The notes: generated from the letters alone by a model not told the origin. A DNA stretch of 54,724 nt from Lysobacteraceae bacterium (GCA_002995625.1 PVBP01000012.1:1-54724); one strand, 5' to 3'; positions 40,794 through 50,372 are shown, counted from the stretch's first letter. Program-made: numbers and translations.

Positions 40794-43238
40794 ATGCGCC
40801 GTATCGTTCGCCCGCTGGCCGTCCTGCTCGGCCTGATCCTCGTCCTCGCGCTGGTCGCCGCGCTTGCCCTGTGGCTCGCGATCGCGGCCAGCCGGCCGGT
40901 GCTCGATGGCGAGGCCCCTCTGGCTGGACTGGCACGGCCCGCGACGATCGAGCGCGACGCGCTCGGCGTCGCGACGATCCGCGCCGAGTCGCGACTCGAC
41001 GCCTATCGCGCGCTCGGCTTCGTCCACGCGCAGGAGCGCTACTTCGAGATGGATCTCGCGCGACGGCAGGCCGCGGGCGAGCTTGCCGAGCTGCTCGGGC
41101 CGGCGCTGCTCGACGCCGACCTGCGCGTGCGCCCGCACCGGCTGCGCGCGCGCGCGGCGGCCTCGGTCGAGCGGATGGCGCCGGCGCAGCGCGAGCTGCT
41201 CGCCGCCTACGTCGCGGGCGTCAACGCCGGAATCGCCGCGCTCGGCGCGCGGCCGTGGGCCTACCTTCCGCTGCGGCAGCGCCCGGCACCGTGGAGCGAG
41301 GTCGATTCGGTGCTGGTCGTGCATTCGATGTACCTGATCCTCACCAACGCGGCGAACACCCGCGAGCTGCGCTTCGATGCGATCCGGCGGCACGCGCCGC
41401 CAGCGCTTGCGGCCCTGTTCGATCCCGGCCTCGGCCAGAGCCCGCTCGACTTCGCCGGCAGCGAGTGGGACGCGCCGCTCGACGGCGGCGCGCTGCCGGT
41501 GCCGCGCCTGCCGCGTGCCGACGAAGTCGACCTGCGCGCGCTCGACCCGGCGCTGTTCGGACGCCGCCACGCGATCTCGGGCGATCTCGTCGCCGGCAGC
41601 AACGCGTTCGCGGTCGCCGGATCGCGCAGCGCGACCGGCACCGCGCTGGTCGCGAACGACATGCACCTCGGGCTCGCCGTGCCGAGCCTGTGGTTCCGGG
41701 CACGGCTCGAGTTCCCGGACCCCGACGCGCCCGACGGGCGGATCGCGGTGACCGGCGTCTCGCTGCCGGGCGTGCCGGGCATCATCGTCGGCAGCAACGG
41801 CCACGTGGCCTGGGGCTTCACCAACAGCTACGTCGATGCCGGCGACTGGGTCGTCGTGCGCTACGCCGACGCCGACCGCACGCGCTACTGCCTCGCCAGC
41901 GCCGAGCTGATCGAGGACGGCGAGACGCGGCGCCACTGCACCGAGAGCGCGCCGGTCACCGCGTACCGCGAGTCGATCCGCGTCGCCGGGGGCGAGACGC
42001 GCGAGATCGTGGTCCGCGAAACCCGCTGGGGTCCGATCCTCGCGACCGACGCCGACGGCCACGACCTCGCGTCGCTGTGGCTCGGCCATCGGCCCGAGGC
42101 GATCGATCTCGGCCTCGCCGAGCTCGAGCGCGTGCGCACGGTCGAGGACGCGATCGCGAAGGTCCAGCGGATCGGCATGCCGCCGCAGAACCTCGTGGTC
42201 GGGGATGCGCGCGGCGCGATCGGCTGGACCGTGACCGGCCGTCTGCCGCGACGCCAGGGTTACTTCCCGCGGATCCCGGCGGATTTCAGCGTCGCGCCGA
42301 ACGTCGGCTGGGTCGGCTGGCTCGACCCCGCCGAGTACCCGGTCCGGATCGCGCCGTCGGGCGGCGCGATCTGGACCGCGAATGCGCGGCTGGTCGGCGG
42401 CGCCGAGCTGGCACGACTCGGCGATGGCGGCTACGCGCTCGGCGCGCGCGCGATGCAGATCCGAGACGGGCTCGCGGCGCGCGACCGCTTCGACGAGCGC
42501 GCGATGCTGGGCGTCGCGCTCGACGATCGCGCACTGTTCCTCGCGCGCTGGCGCGAGCGGATGCTGGCGGCGCTCGCCAGCCATCCGCGCCGATCCGACC
42601 ACGGGGCGCTGGAGACGGCGGTACGCGACTGGGGCGGCCGCGCGGCCGCCGGCTCGGCCGGCTACCGCGCGGTGCGCGAGTGGCGCGACGCGGTGGTCGA
42701 GTCGGTCGTCGACGGGCTCACCGCGCCGATCCGCGCCGCGCAGCCCGACTTCGAGACGCCGCGCCTCGAGCAGATCGAGGGTCCGGTCTGGCGGATCCTC
42801 GAAAGCGAGCCGCCGCACCTGTTGCCGCCGATCTTCGAGGACTGGAATGCCCTGCTGCATGCCGCGATCGACCGCGTCGCGGCGCGACTCGACGCCGGGG
42901 ACGGCCGGCTCGCGACCTGGGGCGACCGCAACCGCGCGCGGATCCAGCATCCGCTCGCACGCGCGGTCCCGGCGCTGTCGCGCTGGCTCGACATGCCGCG
43001 CGATCCGCTCGACGGGGATGCCTTCATGCCGCGCGTCCAGGCGCCGCGCTTCGGCGCCTCGCAGCGGATGGTCGTGAGTCCCGGCCGGGAAGCCGAAGGG
43101 CTGTTCCACATGCCGGGCGGCCAGAGCGGCCATCCGCTGTCGCCGTTCTACGGCGCGGGCCACGAGGACTGGGTCGCGGGGCGGCCGACGCCGTTCCTGC
43201 CCGGCAAAACCGCCCACTCGCTCGTGCTTCGGCCGTGA
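40794..43238 (+). CDS. Penicillin acylase-family N-terminal nucleophile hydrolase
   Basis: This 814-residue Ntn-hydrolase of the penicillin/acyl-homoserine lactone acylase family is anchored or exported by an N-terminal hydrophobic segment (about 7-32). The alpha-chain part ([20 protein letters not shown], then [22 protein letters not shown]) is typical. Autocleavage is expected before Ser269 in [13 protein letters not shown], which makes this Ser the N-terminal nucleophile of the beta chain. [17 protein letters not shown] and the Asn/Arg-rich core follow. The substrate, whether beta-lactam, acyl-homoserine lactone or other N-acyl amide, cannot be told from sequence; in Xanthomonadales many such proteins are uncharacterised. 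An inverted repeat with a CATAAT box lies about 50 bases upstream. Confidence 0.92.
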   Translation: MRRIVRPLAVLLGLILVLALVAALALWLAIAASRPVLDGEAPLAGLARPATIERDALGVATIRAESRLDAYRALGFVHAQERYFEMDLARRQAAGELAELLGPALLDADLRVRPHRLRARAAASVERMAPAQRELLAAYVAGVNAGIAALGARPWAYLPLRQRPAPWSEVDSVLVVHSMYLILTNAANTRELRFDAIRRHAPPALAALFDPGLGQSPLDFAGSEWDAPLDGGALPVPRLPRADEVDLRALDPALFGRRHAISGDLVAGSNAFAVAGSRSATGTALVANDMHLGLAVPSLWFRARLEFPDPDAPDGRIAVTGVSLPGVPGIIVGSNGHVAWGFTNSYVDAGDWVVVRYADADRTRYCLASAELIEDGETRRHCTESAPVTAYRESIRVAGGETREIVVRETRWGPILATDADGHDLASLWLGHRPEAIDLGLAELERVRTVEDAIAKVQRIGMPPQNLVVGDARGAIGWTVTGRLPRRQGYFPRIPADFSVAPNVGWVGWLDPAEYPVRIAPSGGAIWTANARLVGGAELARLGDGGYALGARAMQIRDGLAARDRFDERAMLGVALDDRALFLARWRERMLAALASHPRRSDHGALETAVRDWGGRAAAGSAGYRAVREWRDAVVESVVDGLTAPIRAAQPDFETPRLEQIEGPVWRILESEPPHLLPPIFEDWNALLHAAIDRVAARLDAGDGRLATWGDRNRARIQHPLARAVPALSRWLDMPRDPLDGDAFMPRVQAPRFGASQRMVVSPGREAEGLFHMPGGQSGHPLSPFYGAGHEDWVAGRPTPFLPGKTAHSLVLRP

Positions 43239-43313
43239 GGTCCGCGACGCGGCGTGCCTCGGGCGAGGCCCGACGGTCCGACCAGCGTCGCCGTTCGCCG
43301 CGCGCCCGGTCCC

Positions 43314-43319
43314 TATACT
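43314..43319 (+). promoter_or_regulatory. Possible -10 box of tdh
   Basis: TATACT lies 31 bases upstream of the tdh start in otherwise GC-rich DNA (CCCTATACTTTCGCG). No convincing -35 box is seen at 17 bp, so the call is tentative. Confidence 0.35.
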
Positions 43320-43350
43320 TTCGCGCCCAAGCACTCCCCGGGTCACCGCC

Positions 43351-44385
43351 ATGCCGCAGATGATGAAGGCGCTGGTCAAGCGCGAGGCCACCAAGGGCAT
43401 CTGGATGGAGGAGGTGCCGGTCCCCGAGATCGGCCCGAACGAGGTTCTGATCAGGCTCGAGAAGACCGCGATCTGCGGCACCGACCTCCACATCTACAAG
43501 TGGGACGAGTGGAGCCAGCGCACGATCCGCCCGGGGCTCGTGATCGGCCACGAGTTCGTCGGCCGCATCGTCGAGCTCGGCGCCGGCGTGCGCGGCTATC
43601 GAATCGGCAAGCGGGTCTCGGCCGAGGGCCACATCGTCTGCGGCGTGTGCCGCAACTGCCGCGCGGGGCGCCAGCACCTGTGCCCGCACACGGTCGGGAT
43701 CGGCGTCAACCGTGACGGCGCCTTCGCCGAGTACATCGCGATGCCGGCCTCGAACCTGTGGCCGATCCCCGATCCGATTCCGAGCGAACTCGCCGCCTTC
43801 TTCGACCCGTACGGCAATGCCGCGCACTGCGCGCTCGAGTTCGACCTGATCGGCGAGGACGTGCTGATCACCGGCGCCGGCCCGATCGGGATCATCGCCG
43901 CCGGCATCGCCAAGCACGTCGGCGCGCGCAACGTGGTCGTGACCGACGTCAACGACTACCGCTTGAAGCTCGCCGCCGACATGGGTGCGACCCGCGTCGT
44001 CAACGTCTCGCGCCAGTCGCTGAAGGACGTGATGTCCGACCTCCATCTCGAGGGCTTCGACGTCGGCCTCGAGATGAGCGGCCATCCGCAGGCCTTCAAC
44101 GACATGCTCGAGTGCATGTACCACGGCGGCAAGATCGCGCTGCTCGGGATCCTGCCCCGCGGCACCGGGGTCGACTGGGACCGGATCATCTTCAAGGGCC
44201 TGGTGCTGCACGGCATCTACGGCCGGCGGATGTACGAGACCTGGTACAAGATGACGCAGATGGTGCTGACCGGCTTCCCGCTGCAGAAGGTCCTGACCCA
44301 CCAGATCCACATCGACGACTTCCAGCGTGGCTTCGACCTGATGGAAGCCGGGACCTGCGGCAAGGTGGTCTGCAGCTGGAACTGA
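43351..44385 (+). CDS. tdh: L-threonine 3-dehydrogenase
   Basis: This 344-residue medium-chain zinc dehydrogenase oxidises L-threonine to 2-amino-3-ketobutyrate with NAD+. The catalytic zinc ligands are Cys42 (ICGTDLHIY), His67 and Glu68 (GHEFVG). The structural zinc site is C97-x2-C100-x2-C103-x7-C111. The NAD loop is GAGPIG at 175-180. The N-terminal [21 protein letters not shown] and the [14 protein letters not shown] segment are characteristic of Tdh rather than other alcohol dehydrogenases. The partner gene kbl, which normally completes the pathway to glycine and acetyl-CoA, is not adjacent. The gene stands alone and is convergent with the next operon. Confidence 0.95.
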   Translation: MPQMMKALVKREATKGIWMEEVPVPEIGPNEVLIRLEKTAICGTDLHIYKWDEWSQRTIRPGLVIGHEFVGRIVELGAGVRGYRIGKRVSAEGHIVCGVCRNCRAGRQHLCPHTVGIGVNRDGAFAEYIAMPASNLWPIPDPIPSELAAFFDPYGNAAHCALEFDLIGEDVLITGAGPIGIIAAGIAKHVGARNVVVTDVNDYRLKLAADMGATRVVNVSRQSLKDVMSDLHLEGFDVGLEMSGHPQAFNDMLECMYHGGKIALLGILPRGTGVDWDRIIFKGLVLHGIYGRRMYETWYKMTQMVLTGFPLQKVLTHQIHIDDFQRGFDLMEAGTCGKVVCSWN

Positions 44386-44404
44386 TCGCGGCCGGGCGCC
44401 GGGA

Positions 44405-44914
44405 TCAGCGCCCGAGCAGGAAGGCAAGCCCCGTCACCGCGAGCGTCCCGCCGACGAAGATCGCATCGGCGAGCCACTGGCGCCCGGGGTCCGCGCGCGC
44501 GCCGACCAGATCGATCACCGCCTGGCGCAGCAGGAAGGTGTAGAGCACGAGATACAGGAACGGGATCGCGTGCACCTCGAGCGGGTAGTCGACGGCACGG
44601 CGGCCGAACGGCGCGAGGATCAGGTCGATCGTCGCCATGGTCAGCATCGCGCCAAGCGCCGCATTGACGAGCATCCAGCCGACCGCGCCCGGACCGAAGA
44701 TCACCAGGTAGAAGACCAGATAGACGGTGATCGCGATGCCGCCGTGGATCCACAGGAAGACCGGATCGCCGGTCGCGCCGCTGTATGCGATCAGGAACCC
44801 GGATCCCCCGAACATCAGCATGTGGAGGCCGAAGAACAGGTACACGAAGCGCCGCGGCACCAGATCGAAGGCGGCGCCGGGGAATCCCGATTGCCGACGC
44901 TCTCTGCGGGGCAT
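44405..44914 (-). CDS. Small integral membrane protein of unknown function
   Basis: This 169-residue membrane protein belongs to no family that I recognise. Five hydrophobic segments can be seen at about 23-45, 52-74, 77-98, 113-134 and 145-166. Distinctive stretches are RRFVYLFFGLHMLMFGGSGF near the N-terminus and EVHAIPFLYLVLYTFLLRQA near the C-terminus. ATG 44914 is 11 bases after the stop of the EAL gene; a TTG at 44931 could be an alternative start overlapping that stop region. As the third gene of the HD-GYP/EAL operon, it may be linked to c-di-GMP signalling, but this is only context. Confidence 0.78.
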   Translation of the reverse strand: MPRRERRQSGFPGAAFDLVPRRFVYLFFGLHMLMFGGSGFLIAYSGATGDPVFLWIHGGIAITVYLVFYLVIFGPGAVGWMLVNAALGAMLTMATIDLILAPFGRRAVDYPLEVHAIPFLYLVLYTFLLRQAVIDLVGARADPGRQWLADAIFVGGTLAVTGLAFLLGR

Positions 44915-44925
44915 CTTCGAGACGG

Positions 44926-46173
44926 TCAACGGTCGCCCGGGCGCAGACGCTCGATCCAGGCCGCCGTCGGCTCGGGCCGACCGAAGTGCCACCCCTGTCC
45001 GAGATCGCAGTCCATCGTCGCCAGGCGAGCGGCCTCGGCTTCGGTTTCGACGCCCTCGGCCACGACGGCGAGCCCGAGCGCGTGCGCGAGGTCGATCATC
45101 GACCGCAGCAGGCGCTCGCCCCGGGCGTCGCCGTCGCCGATGTGCACGAACAGCCGGTCGATCTTGAGCTCGGTGGCCGGCAGGTGCTTCAGGTACTGGA
45201 ACGACGAGTAGCCGCGGCCGAAGTCGTCGAGCGCGATGCCGACGCCGGCGTCGCGCAGCCGCGCCAGCGCCTTCGCGCTCTGCTCGGGATCCTCCATCAC
45301 CGCGGTCTCGGTGACCTCGAGCACCAGCCGGTCCGGCGACACGCCCCAGATCGCGAGCGCGGCGTTGACCTGTTCCGCGAGCCCGGGATCGGCGAATACC
45401 CGCGAGGACAGGTTCACCGCGCATCGAAGGTCCGGCCGCAGCCGGTGCATCGCCGCGAATTCGCGCAGGGCCGCGTTGAGGCTCCAGCGCGTGAGCTCGG
45501 GCGCGAGTCCGGCCTGCTCGGCGAGCGGCACGAACCAGCCCGGCGCGATCACGCCGCGGGTCGGATGCGACCAGCGCGCGAGGGCCTCGACGCCGGCCAG
45601 CCCGCCACCCGCGATCGTGACCACGGGCTGGAAGGCGATCGTGAACTCGTTGGCGACCAGCGCCCGCCGCAGCTCGTCGACCAGCAGCGGATCCTCTCGC
45701 CATTCGTCGGCGACGACCACGCTGTGCCCGCTCGCGATCGCGCGATCGACGGCGGCCGACGCGCGGCGCGCGAGCAGGTCGGCCTCGATGCCGTGGTTCG
45801 GGCAGAAGGCCGCTCCGATCGCCAGCGTGACCAGCACGGAATCGCCCTCGATGGCGAGTGGCGTCTCGAACTCGCGCAGGATCCGCTCGGCCGCCAGCTG
45901 CCCGTGGGATGGCCCGATCAGCGCGGGCAGGAGGACCAGGAAATCGCGATCGTCGACGTGCACGACCGCATCTCCGGTCCGCAGGCAGCCCTGGATGCGG
46001 CGCGCGATCGTTGCGAGCAGGCGATCGGCGAAGCCGAAGCCGAACACGGCGCGGATCTGGCGCACGCGCCGGACGTGGACGTGGAGGACGCCGACCGCAG
46101 CGCTCGGAAGGCGCTCGGCGAGCGCGGCTTCCGCGGCGCGCAGGAAGGCCGCATAGGCGTCGATCCCGCTCAC
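44926..46173 (-). CDS. EAL-domain c-di-GMP phosphodiesterase with degenerate GGDEF domain
   Basis: This 415-residue protein has a GGDEF-like domain (about 20-160) and an EAL domain (about 165-410). The EAL residues for catalysis are present: E196-A-L, N254 (NLSSRVF), E287 (LEVTET), DDFG at 316-319, K337 and E373 (VAEGVET). It should therefore hydrolyse c-di-GMP to pGpG. In the first domain the GGDEF signature is lost (VHVDDRDFLVL at 71-81), so it is probably regulatory or binds GTP. No membrane segment is seen. GTG 46173 overlaps the stop of the HD-GYP gene (GTGA), which fixes the start and shows coupled translation. A longer frame up to 47532 is spurious. Confidence 0.9.
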   Translation of the reverse strand: MSGIDAYAAFLRAAEAALAERLPSAAVGVLHVHVRRVRQIRAVFGFGFADRLLATIARRIQGCLRTGDAVVHVDDRDFLVLLPALIGPSHGQLAAERILREFETPLAIEGDSVLVTLAIGAAFCPNHGIEADLLARRASAAVDRAIASGHSVVVADEWREDPLLVDELRRALVANEFTIAFQPVVTIAGGGLAGVEALARWSHPTRGVIAPGWFVPLAEQAGLAPELTRWSLNAALREFAAMHRLRPDLRCAVNLSSRVFADPGLAEQVNAALAIWGVSPDRLVLEVTETAVMEDPEQSAKALARLRDAGVGIALDDFGRGYSSFQYLKHLPATELKIDRLFVHIGDGDARGERLLRSMIDLAHALGLAVVAEGVETEAEAARLATMDCDLGQGWHFGRPEPTAAWIERLRPGDR

Positions 46174-47486
46174 ACGAAGTACTGGGAGAGGTCCACCGGA
46201 CAGGCCTCGCGTGGCAGGGCGCGCAGGATCGAGACGCGCTGGCCACCGGGCCCTTCGTGGATCCAGAGATCGAGCTCGGGAAAGGCCGGATCGACGGAGC
46301 GGTCCGGTCGCAGGATCACGGTCACGCGTGGGGACAGCCGCCGGGCCGGGTTCTGCGCCTTCACGACCGCCACGTGGCCGGTCGAGAGTTCGACCAGCGA
46401 TCCGGTCGGGTAGACCCCGAGCGCCTGGCTGAACTGCTCGACGAGCTCCCCCTGGAACAACCGGTCGCGCTCCCGGTAGAGGCTCTGGAGCGCGTGGTGC
46501 TGCGACAGCGCCGGGCGGTACGGCCGGGATGCGCACATCGCGTCGTAGCTGTCGACGATGCCGAGCATCCGCCCCATCAACGGGATGCCGAATCCCGAGG
46601 TCCCGCACGGATATCCGGAACCGTCGTGGCGCTCGTGATGCGCGCCGATCATCTCCAGCACCTCGTCGCTCGCCCCGCCATCCCGGCGCAGGACCTCGAG
46701 GCCGAGCTCGACGTGACGCTGGACCTCGCGCCGCTGGGGATCCGACAGCGGCCCGCCATGGTTGATCGTGGCGGCCTCGATCAGGCTGAAGCCGATGTCC
46801 ATCAGCAGGCCGCCGCTCGCGAGATCGACCAGCGTCCCTTGCGGCAGCCCGAGGTGCCGGCCGAAGGTCGCCGCCAGTGCCGCGGCATTGAGCGCGTGCG
46901 CGTAGGCGTAGGGATCGCGCGCGCGCACCGACTCCAGCCAGAAAAAGGCGTTCGGATTGCGGATCACGCTCGCGACCATCGGCTCGGCCGCCGATTCGAT
47001 CTCGGCCACCGAGATCCGCCGACCGGCCTTCAGGTCCTCGACCAGACGCACGGCCACGCTGCGCGCGTCCGCGAACACGGCCCTCGCGCGCGGCAGTTCC
47101 TCCTCGAGCGGGACCTCGTGCGACTCGTAGCGCTGCACCGGCGGCGGCGCCGGATCCCCGACCCGCCCCCAGCCGAGCCGGAGCAGCACGTTGCGCGGCG
47201 TCGGGGCGAGGCTCTTGTCGACATCGATGACCACGTGGGTCGACCAGCGGCGGATCGCGTCGATGTCCTCCGGCGAACCGACCAGCACGCCCTCGAGCGG
47301 AAACGGGGTTCCGGCCCATGGTCGATCGAGGCGCGACACGTACATGCCGGGCACGAGGCTGTTGACATGGATCCGGCGTTCCTCGATGGCCACGTCGCGA
47401 CTGATCCCCCACTGAGGAAATCGAATGCGGAGCACCTCCCGGGTGCCCGTTCGGACACCCGCATTCGGGTGACTGTACAACGCCAT
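46170..47486 (-). CDS. DUF3391/HD-GYP-domain protein with altered HD motif
   Basis: This protein of up to 438 residues belongs to the HD-GYP family of c-di-GMP phosphodiesterases. The N-terminal DUF3391 domain starts at EERRIHVNSLVPGMYVSRLD (36-55). The HD-GYP domain (about 190-370) has H197, H283/H284 and RHDGSGYPCG (286-295) intact. The paired HD that should bind metal reads G-L-L-M229-D230-I-G-F: His is replaced by Met, and the usual Lys after HDIG by Phe. The protein may thus be inactive or bind metal differently. The start is uncertain. ATG 47486 has no Shine-Dalgarno, and GTG 47393 (residue 32) lies directly before the domain and would give 407 residues. It is the first gene of the operon with the EAL protein. 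Confidence 0.88.
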   Translation of the reverse strand: MALYSHPNAGVRTGTREVLRIRFPQWGISRDVAIEERRIHVNSLVPGMYVSRLDRPWAGTPFPLEGVLVGSPEDIDAIRRWSTHVVIDVDKSLAPTPRNVLLRLGWGRVGDPAPPPVQRYESHEVPLEEELPRARAVFADARSVAVRLVEDLKAGRRISVAEIESAAEPMVASVIRNPNAFFWLESVRARDPYAYAHALNAAALAATFGRHLGLPQGTLVDLASGGLLMDIGFSLIEAATINHGGPLSDPQRREVQRHVELGLEVLRRDGGASDEVLEMIGAHHERHDGSGYPCGTSGFGIPLMGRMLGIVDSYDAMCASRPYRPALSQHHALQSLYRERDRLFQGELVEQFSQALGVYPTGSLVELSTGHVAVVKAQNPARRLSPRVTVILRPDRSVDPAFPELDLWIHEGPGGQRVSILRALPREACPVDLSQYFV

Positions 47487-47631
47487 CGTCGAACGCGATT
47501 GATTGGTGCAGCAATAAGCCCGGACCTCGCACCGCTGGTGGGCACCGAACGGGCGGATGGACACGCCTCGCGCCGCGGCCACGAGGCTGGATTCGCTCGA
47601 ACCGGGCGGGACATGCCGCAGGATCGGAACC

Positions 47632-48642
47632 TTACCGTCGCCGGTCGGGCCGCCGCGGGCCCGGCTGGATCGCCGGGCTCGATTCGAGGCCGGCCGGAAC
47701 CCCCCGGTCGCGCTCGCGCCCGAGCAGGGTCCGCTTGCGCTCGAGACCCCATCGATAGCCGGCCAGCGCCCCGTTGCGCGCGACGACGCGATGGCAGGGC
47801 ACCAGCACCGCGACCGGATTGGCGGCGCAGGCCGCCGCGACCGCGCGGGCGGCCGTCGGCATCCCCAGCGACACCGCGAGGTCCGAGTAGGTGGTCGTCG
47901 TGCCGAGCGGGATCTCGCGCAGCGCCGCCCAGACCCGCGCCTGGAACGCGGTGCCCTTGAGATCGAGCGGCAGATCGACCGCGACGGCCGGCAGCAGCAC
48001 GCGCTCGCGCACCTGCTCGAGCCAGCCACGAAGGCGTGCCTCGTCGGGCCGCAGGCGGGCGCGCGGAAATGCGCGCGACAGCTCCGCGCGCAGCAGGTCC
48101 GGATCCTCGCCGAACGCGATCCGGCAGATCCCGCGCTCGGTCGCGGCGATCAGCATCCACCCGAGGTCGGAGAGCGCGACCCACCACCCGATCTCGGTCG
48201 CGCCCGCAAGGCGTCCGGGCGGAAGGCCAAGGCTGCGCGCGGCCGCCGCATAGCCTCGGCCGATCGAGCCGAATCCGGCGTCGAGCACGCGGCGCGTCGC
48301 CGGCGACCGCTCCATCGTGGCAGACGCAAGTCGCATCAGGCGCAGCGTCTCCGCGTAGGCCCGCGGCGTCACGCCGAGGCGCGCGCGGAAATCTCGTGCG
48401 AGCTGCGCGGCGCCGGTCCCGAGGCCGCGGGCCAGCGCCGCGATCGGGATCGGGCCGTCGGCCGATTCGATCCGGCGGCAGGCATCGATGAGCCGTCGCA
48501 CCGACCGATCGGCTCGGGACCGCGCGTCGCCGGACTCGCCCGCGAGCCGCGCCACGGCGCCTCCGCGCGCCGGCGAGCGACCGCGGGCGGTCTCAGGGAT
48601 CGGACCGGGCTCTTCATCGTCGGCCGTTCGATCGCTCGGCAT
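47632..48642 (-). CDS. Ada-like protein: AraC-type HTH fused to O6-methylguanine-DNA methyltransferase
   Basis: This 336-residue protein joins an AraC-type helix-turn-helix (about 48-140) to an alkyltransferase domain (about 150-310). The acceptor cysteine is Cys283 in VLVPCHRVV, and GTAFQARVWAALREIPLGTT is the typical preceding segment. It should take methyl groups from O6-methylguanine or O4-methylthymine irreversibly. The N-terminal zinc domain of E. coli Ada, whose Cys38 receives the methyl group from phosphotriesters and switches on transcription, is missing. It is replaced by about 45 disordered, Arg/Pro-rich residues, so regulation by that switch is not expected. ATG 48642 is preferred; an in-frame ATG at 48693 exists. 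The 145 bp between its stop and the HD-GYP gene hold no gene. Confidence 0.87.
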   Translation of the reverse strand: MPSDRTADDEEPGPIPETARGRSPARGGAVARLAGESGDARSRADRSVRRLIDACRRIESADGPIPIAALARGLGTGAAQLARDFRARLGVTPRAYAETLRLMRLASATMERSPATRRVLDAGFGSIGRGYAAAARSLGLPPGRLAGATEIGWWVALSDLGWMLIAATERGICRIAFGEDPDLLRAELSRAFPRARLRPDEARLRGWLEQVRERVLLPAVAVDLPLDLKGTAFQARVWAALREIPLGTTTTYSDLAVSLGMPTAARAVAAACAANPVAVLVPCHRVVARNGALAGYRWGLERKRTLLGRERDRGVPAGLESSPAIQPGPRRPDRRR

Positions 48643-48818
48643 GAGTCGGGGTCTCGGGATGGAGGGTCGACGACGATTGAAACCGATCCGCACCCCGGGC
48701 GCTTCCCGATTCCGGACCTCCCGGAACCGCGGCGATCGGCCGCGGCGCCACCGCCGCGGCCCTCTCGCCGGCCGCGGGACACACGTCGCATTGACGACCG
48801 GCGAGCGATGCTCTTCGC

Positions 48819-49646
48819 ATGAACGATGCTTCCATCATCATCCGTCGTTCCGCGCGGATGCCCGTGGCCGTTGCGGCCCTCGCGCTGGTCGCGTGCGCCT
48901 CGGTGCCGCCGCAGCGCGCGCCCGGCATCGAGCACGCGCTGCCGCTCTCGGTCGCGAAGGAGCAGGCGCACGTCCGCATCGAGGTCCACGTCGATCGAGA
49001 CGCAGTCGGCGCCGGCGTTCGATTCGCGCCGCCCGAGGTCGAGATCGCCGACGGCGCCCGCCCGGACGGGATCGACGAGTCCTCGGCCCGGCTGGTCGCG
49101 AACAACGCGGCCCGCTCGCTGTGCAATGAGCTTGCGCCGTACGTCGAGCTGGTCGACGGGGACGCCGGCGACGCGCTGCGCACGCGGCTGGTCGTGACCG
49201 CGATCACGCCGACCAGCCGCGCGGCGGCCGGTGCCTCGGCGCTGGTCGACGTGTTCGTGCCCGGCCCGGCCCGGCTGCCGGCTGGCCTTGGCGCGCTCGC
49301 GATCGATGGCGAGGTCCGGGACCCGGAAGACACACCGGTAGCGGCGATCCGCTGGGCCCGCGGCGCCAATCCGGTGACCGACAACGCGCAGCTGTCCGGC
49401 ATCGGCGATGCGTGGCAACTCGCCGACACCTTCGGCGAGGAATTCGCGCGGCTGCTGTTGCGCGATCCATCGGACCCGGCCCGCGCCCGTCCCGAGCGAC
49501 GGGCGGCCGAGACCGTGCGCGCGAACCGGAACCGCTGCGCGGAGTGGTTCGGTGCGCTGAATCTCGCGGCCCTCGGCGCCGGGCGTTTCGTTCCGCTCGC
49601 GCCCGAGGCGATCGACCCGGGGCCACCGAAGGCACCGGCGGACTGA
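48819..49646 (+). CDS. DUF3313-like lipoprotein
   Basis: This 275-residue lipoprotein has the leader MPVAVAALALVACAS, in which the lipobox L-V-A-C has its Cys at residue 26. Translation may begin at the Met at residue 14, which gives a more compact signal peptide. The mature part has the DUF3313 layout: SARLVANNAARSLCNELA, a strand pair ALRTRLVVTAITPTSRAA, then ALAIDGEVRDPEDTPVAAIR and GDAWQLADTFGEEFARLL. DUF3313 proteins are periplasmic lipoproteins of unknown role. It is divergent from the Ada-like gene, with 176 bp between the starts, and ends 60 bp before the tetR start. Confidence 0.8.
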   Translation: MNDASIIIRRSARMPVAVAALALVACASVPPQRAPGIEHALPLSVAKEQAHVRIEVHVDRDAVGAGVRFAPPEVEIADGARPDGIDESSARLVANNAARSLCNELAPYVELVDGDAGDALRTRLVVTAITPTSRAAAGASALVDVFVPGPARLPAGLGALAIDGEVRDPEDTPVAAIRWARGANPVTDNAQLSGIGDAWQLADTFGEEFARLLLRDPSDPARARPERRAAETVRANRNRCAEWFGALNLAALGAGRFVPLAPEAIDPGPPKAPAD

Positions 49647-49671
49647 TCCTCGGCGTTCCGGGCACGCGATT

Positions 49672-49681
49672 GACACGTGTC
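49672..49681. promoter_or_regulatory. Operator-like palindrome upstream of tetR
   Basis: GACACGTGTC is a perfect 10-bp palindrome, 25 bases before the tetR start, in the context CGATTGACACGTGTCTAATG. The same ATTGACA..TGTC form recurs at 50373. TTGACA within it could also be a -35 box. It is a likely autoregulatory site of the TetR protein. Confidence 0.6.
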
Positions 49682-49706
49682 TAATGATGCGGCAGACTCC
49701 CGCCGC

Positions 49707-50354
49707 ATGAATCTGCTGGCCCGCCGCGAACAGGACAAGGAGCGCCGTCGCCTCGAGATCATCCAGGCGGCCGCGGAGCTGGCCTACGGGCGCAGCTGGG
49801 ACGAAGTCACGATGGCCGCAGTCGCAAGGCACGCCCGGCTGTCGCGCGCGCTCGTCTACCTTTACTTCAAGGACAAGGAAGACCTGCACGCGGCGTTGTG
49901 CGCCGAGGCCGGTCGGCTGCTGCACCAGCGATTCGTCGAGGCGGTCGCTCGTCACCGGCTTGGCCGCGACCAGTGCGAGGCGATCGGCCGCGCCTACATG
50001 GCCTTTGCCGCCGAGCTGCCGCACTATTTCGAGGCGCTGAGCCGCTTCGAGGCGCGGCCGCCCCGCACCGACGATCCTGGCTCGTCGGACCTTCGCGCGA
50101 TGCGTGGCGGCGACCGGATCAAGGCGCTGATGGAGGAGGCGATCGAGCGCGGCATCGCCGATGGGTCGATCCGTCCCGACGTCGGCGACCCGCGCGTGGT
50201 GGGCGTCGCGCTGTGGGGCATGACCCACGGGATCATCCAGATCGCGAACACCAAGGGCGACGAGCTCGCGCGGCGCGGCGTCAGCGCGTCGAGCCTCGCC
50301 GACCAGACCTTCCGGATGCTGGGACGCGCGCTGGCACCGCCCGGGACCACCTGA
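49707..50354 (+). CDS. TetR/AcrR-family transcriptional regulator
   Basis: This 215-residue repressor has the TetR-type helix-turn-helix in the first 65 residues: RRLEIIQAAAELAYGRSWDE, VTMAAVARHARLSRALVYLY and FKDKEDL. The rest is a helical ligand-binding and dimer domain. ATG 49707 is preferred; a GTG at 49677 would add ten residues but lies within the palindrome. The RND adaptor and pump genes follow on the same strand, 23 bp later. Two copies of a GACA..TGTC palindrome lie before tetR and over the adaptor start. The protein should therefore repress both itself and the pump, with release by a pump substrate. The inducer is unknown. Confidence 0.92.
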   Translation: MNLLARREQDKERRRLEIIQAAAELAYGRSWDEVTMAAVARHARLSRALVYLYFKDKEDLHAALCAEAGRLLHQRFVEAVARHRLGRDQCEAIGRAYMAFAAELPHYFEALSRFEARPPRTDDPGSSDLRAMRGGDRIKALMEEAIERGIADGSIRPDVGDPRVVGVALWGMTHGIIQIANTKGDELARRGVSASSLADQTFRMLGRALAPPGTT

Positions 50355-50372
50355 TTTTTTTCGCTGGAGATT

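Noticed and set aside
43351-44385. kbl-tdh operon
   Set aside because: The gene before tdh is a penicillin-acylase-family hydrolase and the gene after is convergent. No 2-amino-3-ketobutyrate ligase is in the window.
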